In this document: positions 20,344-20,401 of the stretch, in pieces | Position numbering within the stretch: position 1 is the first letter of the stretch | How the letters are laid out: each line of letters opens with the position of its first letter | IMG/VR virus record: IMGVR_UViG_3300036830_000365 | Location: 1 to 20,401 of that record | Reading direction: 5' to 3' (one strand) | DNA: 20,401 bases | From: a virus | Program-made: the position numbers and the translations under genes | Notes under the pieces: generated by a model | Seen by the model: the letters and a program-made list of their open reading frames with translations, nothing else | Told to the model about the DNA's origin: nothing | Database searches by the model: none

Positions 20344-20401
20344 CCGACACCTCGCAGCCCGAGCTGGCCGGGGAGCTTGCCGAGGACCTCGAGCTCGCGG
20401 C
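20340..20401 (-). CDS. C-terminal end of an upstream gene (partial)
   Basis: The last 19 codons of a reading frame (RELEVLGKLPGQLGLRGVG) end in a TGA at 20340-20342 that overlaps the next GTG. The GTGA junction, repeated throughout this operon, is the reason to accept it. The bulk of the gene is outside the window and no function can be given. Confidence 0.5.
   Translation of the reverse strand, partial: RELEVLGKLPGQLGLRGVG

Noticed and set aside
20012-20350. An alternative minus-strand frame over the N-terminal third of the 256-residue protein, containing a protein-like segment (GNPGDPACPVVLGEGHLSNP).
   Set aside because: Its N-terminus is Arg-rich and shadow-like and it has no junction coupling. 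The in-frame APAVV repeats, GTGA start and Cys-rich end favour the other frame. I remain less sure here than elsewhere.
1-20401. tRNA genes, CRISPR arrays, insertion sequences and attachment sites.
   Set aside because: I looked on both strands for cloverleaf-like sequence, regularly spaced repeats, transposase motifs and terminal repeats and saw none; coding genes cover almost all of the window.

Overview
The window is one densely packed, very GC-rich stretch of a tailed-bacteriophage genome or prophage. Every gene I can support is on the minus strand, so transcription runs from high to low coordinates. No host gene, integrase, repressor, lysis gene, tRNA or CRISPR array is visible, so I cannot say whether the phage is temperate. 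The contents are head genes of lambda type (GpA terminase, lambda-type portal, gpW, FII-like connector) followed by a Mu-type contractile tail (DUF2635, sheath, tube, gp41-like chaperone, tape measure, DNA-circularization protein, gp44-like hub). This implies a myovirus-like particle. The GC bias and the N-terminal style of the replication initiator suggest a high-GC host, possibly a myxobacterium or another high-GC proteobacterium, but that is a weak inference.

Layout in transcription order. (1) 20401-17414, accessory and early genes: a gene end cut by the window edge, a low-complexity 256-residue protein with a Cys-rich tail, a zinc-finger protein, an HNH endonuclease, a Dam-type adenine methyltransferase, and two unrecognised proteins. 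(2) 17417-14791, replication and nucleotide metabolism: a winged-helix initiator-like protein carrying an embedded GIY-YIG (T5orf172/MUG113-like) domain and iteron-like repeats, a probable G39P-like helicase loader, a dATP/dGTP diphosphohydrolase-like protein, a DUF1064 PD-(D/E)XK nuclease, and a zinc/HTH protein. (3) 14794-14207, a minor-tail-protein-Z-like gene out of its usual place. (4) 14206-14073, the only sizeable noncoding gap, next to the terminase and a candidate cos/packaging region. (5) 14072-6561, packaging and head: terminase small and large subunits, gpW-like, portal, a protease-major capsid fusion, DUF2190 capsid cement, and an FII-like connector. (6) 6558-1, tail: tail terminator, DUF2635, sheath, tube, tail assembly chaperone with a -1 frameshift extension, tape measure, DNA circularization, and baseplate hub cut by the window edge.

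Almost all junctions are ATGA, GTGA or TGATG overlaps, which indicates one translationally coupled transcription unit. The most notable points are: a canonical T_TTT_TTC slippery site joining the two halves of the tail chaperone; an initiator with a nuclease-like domain in its middle and a cluster of perfect palindromes and direct repeats that could be the replication origin; a capsid protease-shell fusion with a nine-cysteine N-terminal leader and a strong internal ribosome binding site; and an Arg-rich insert in the terminase ATPase. All family calls come from reading the translations by eye, with no database search.
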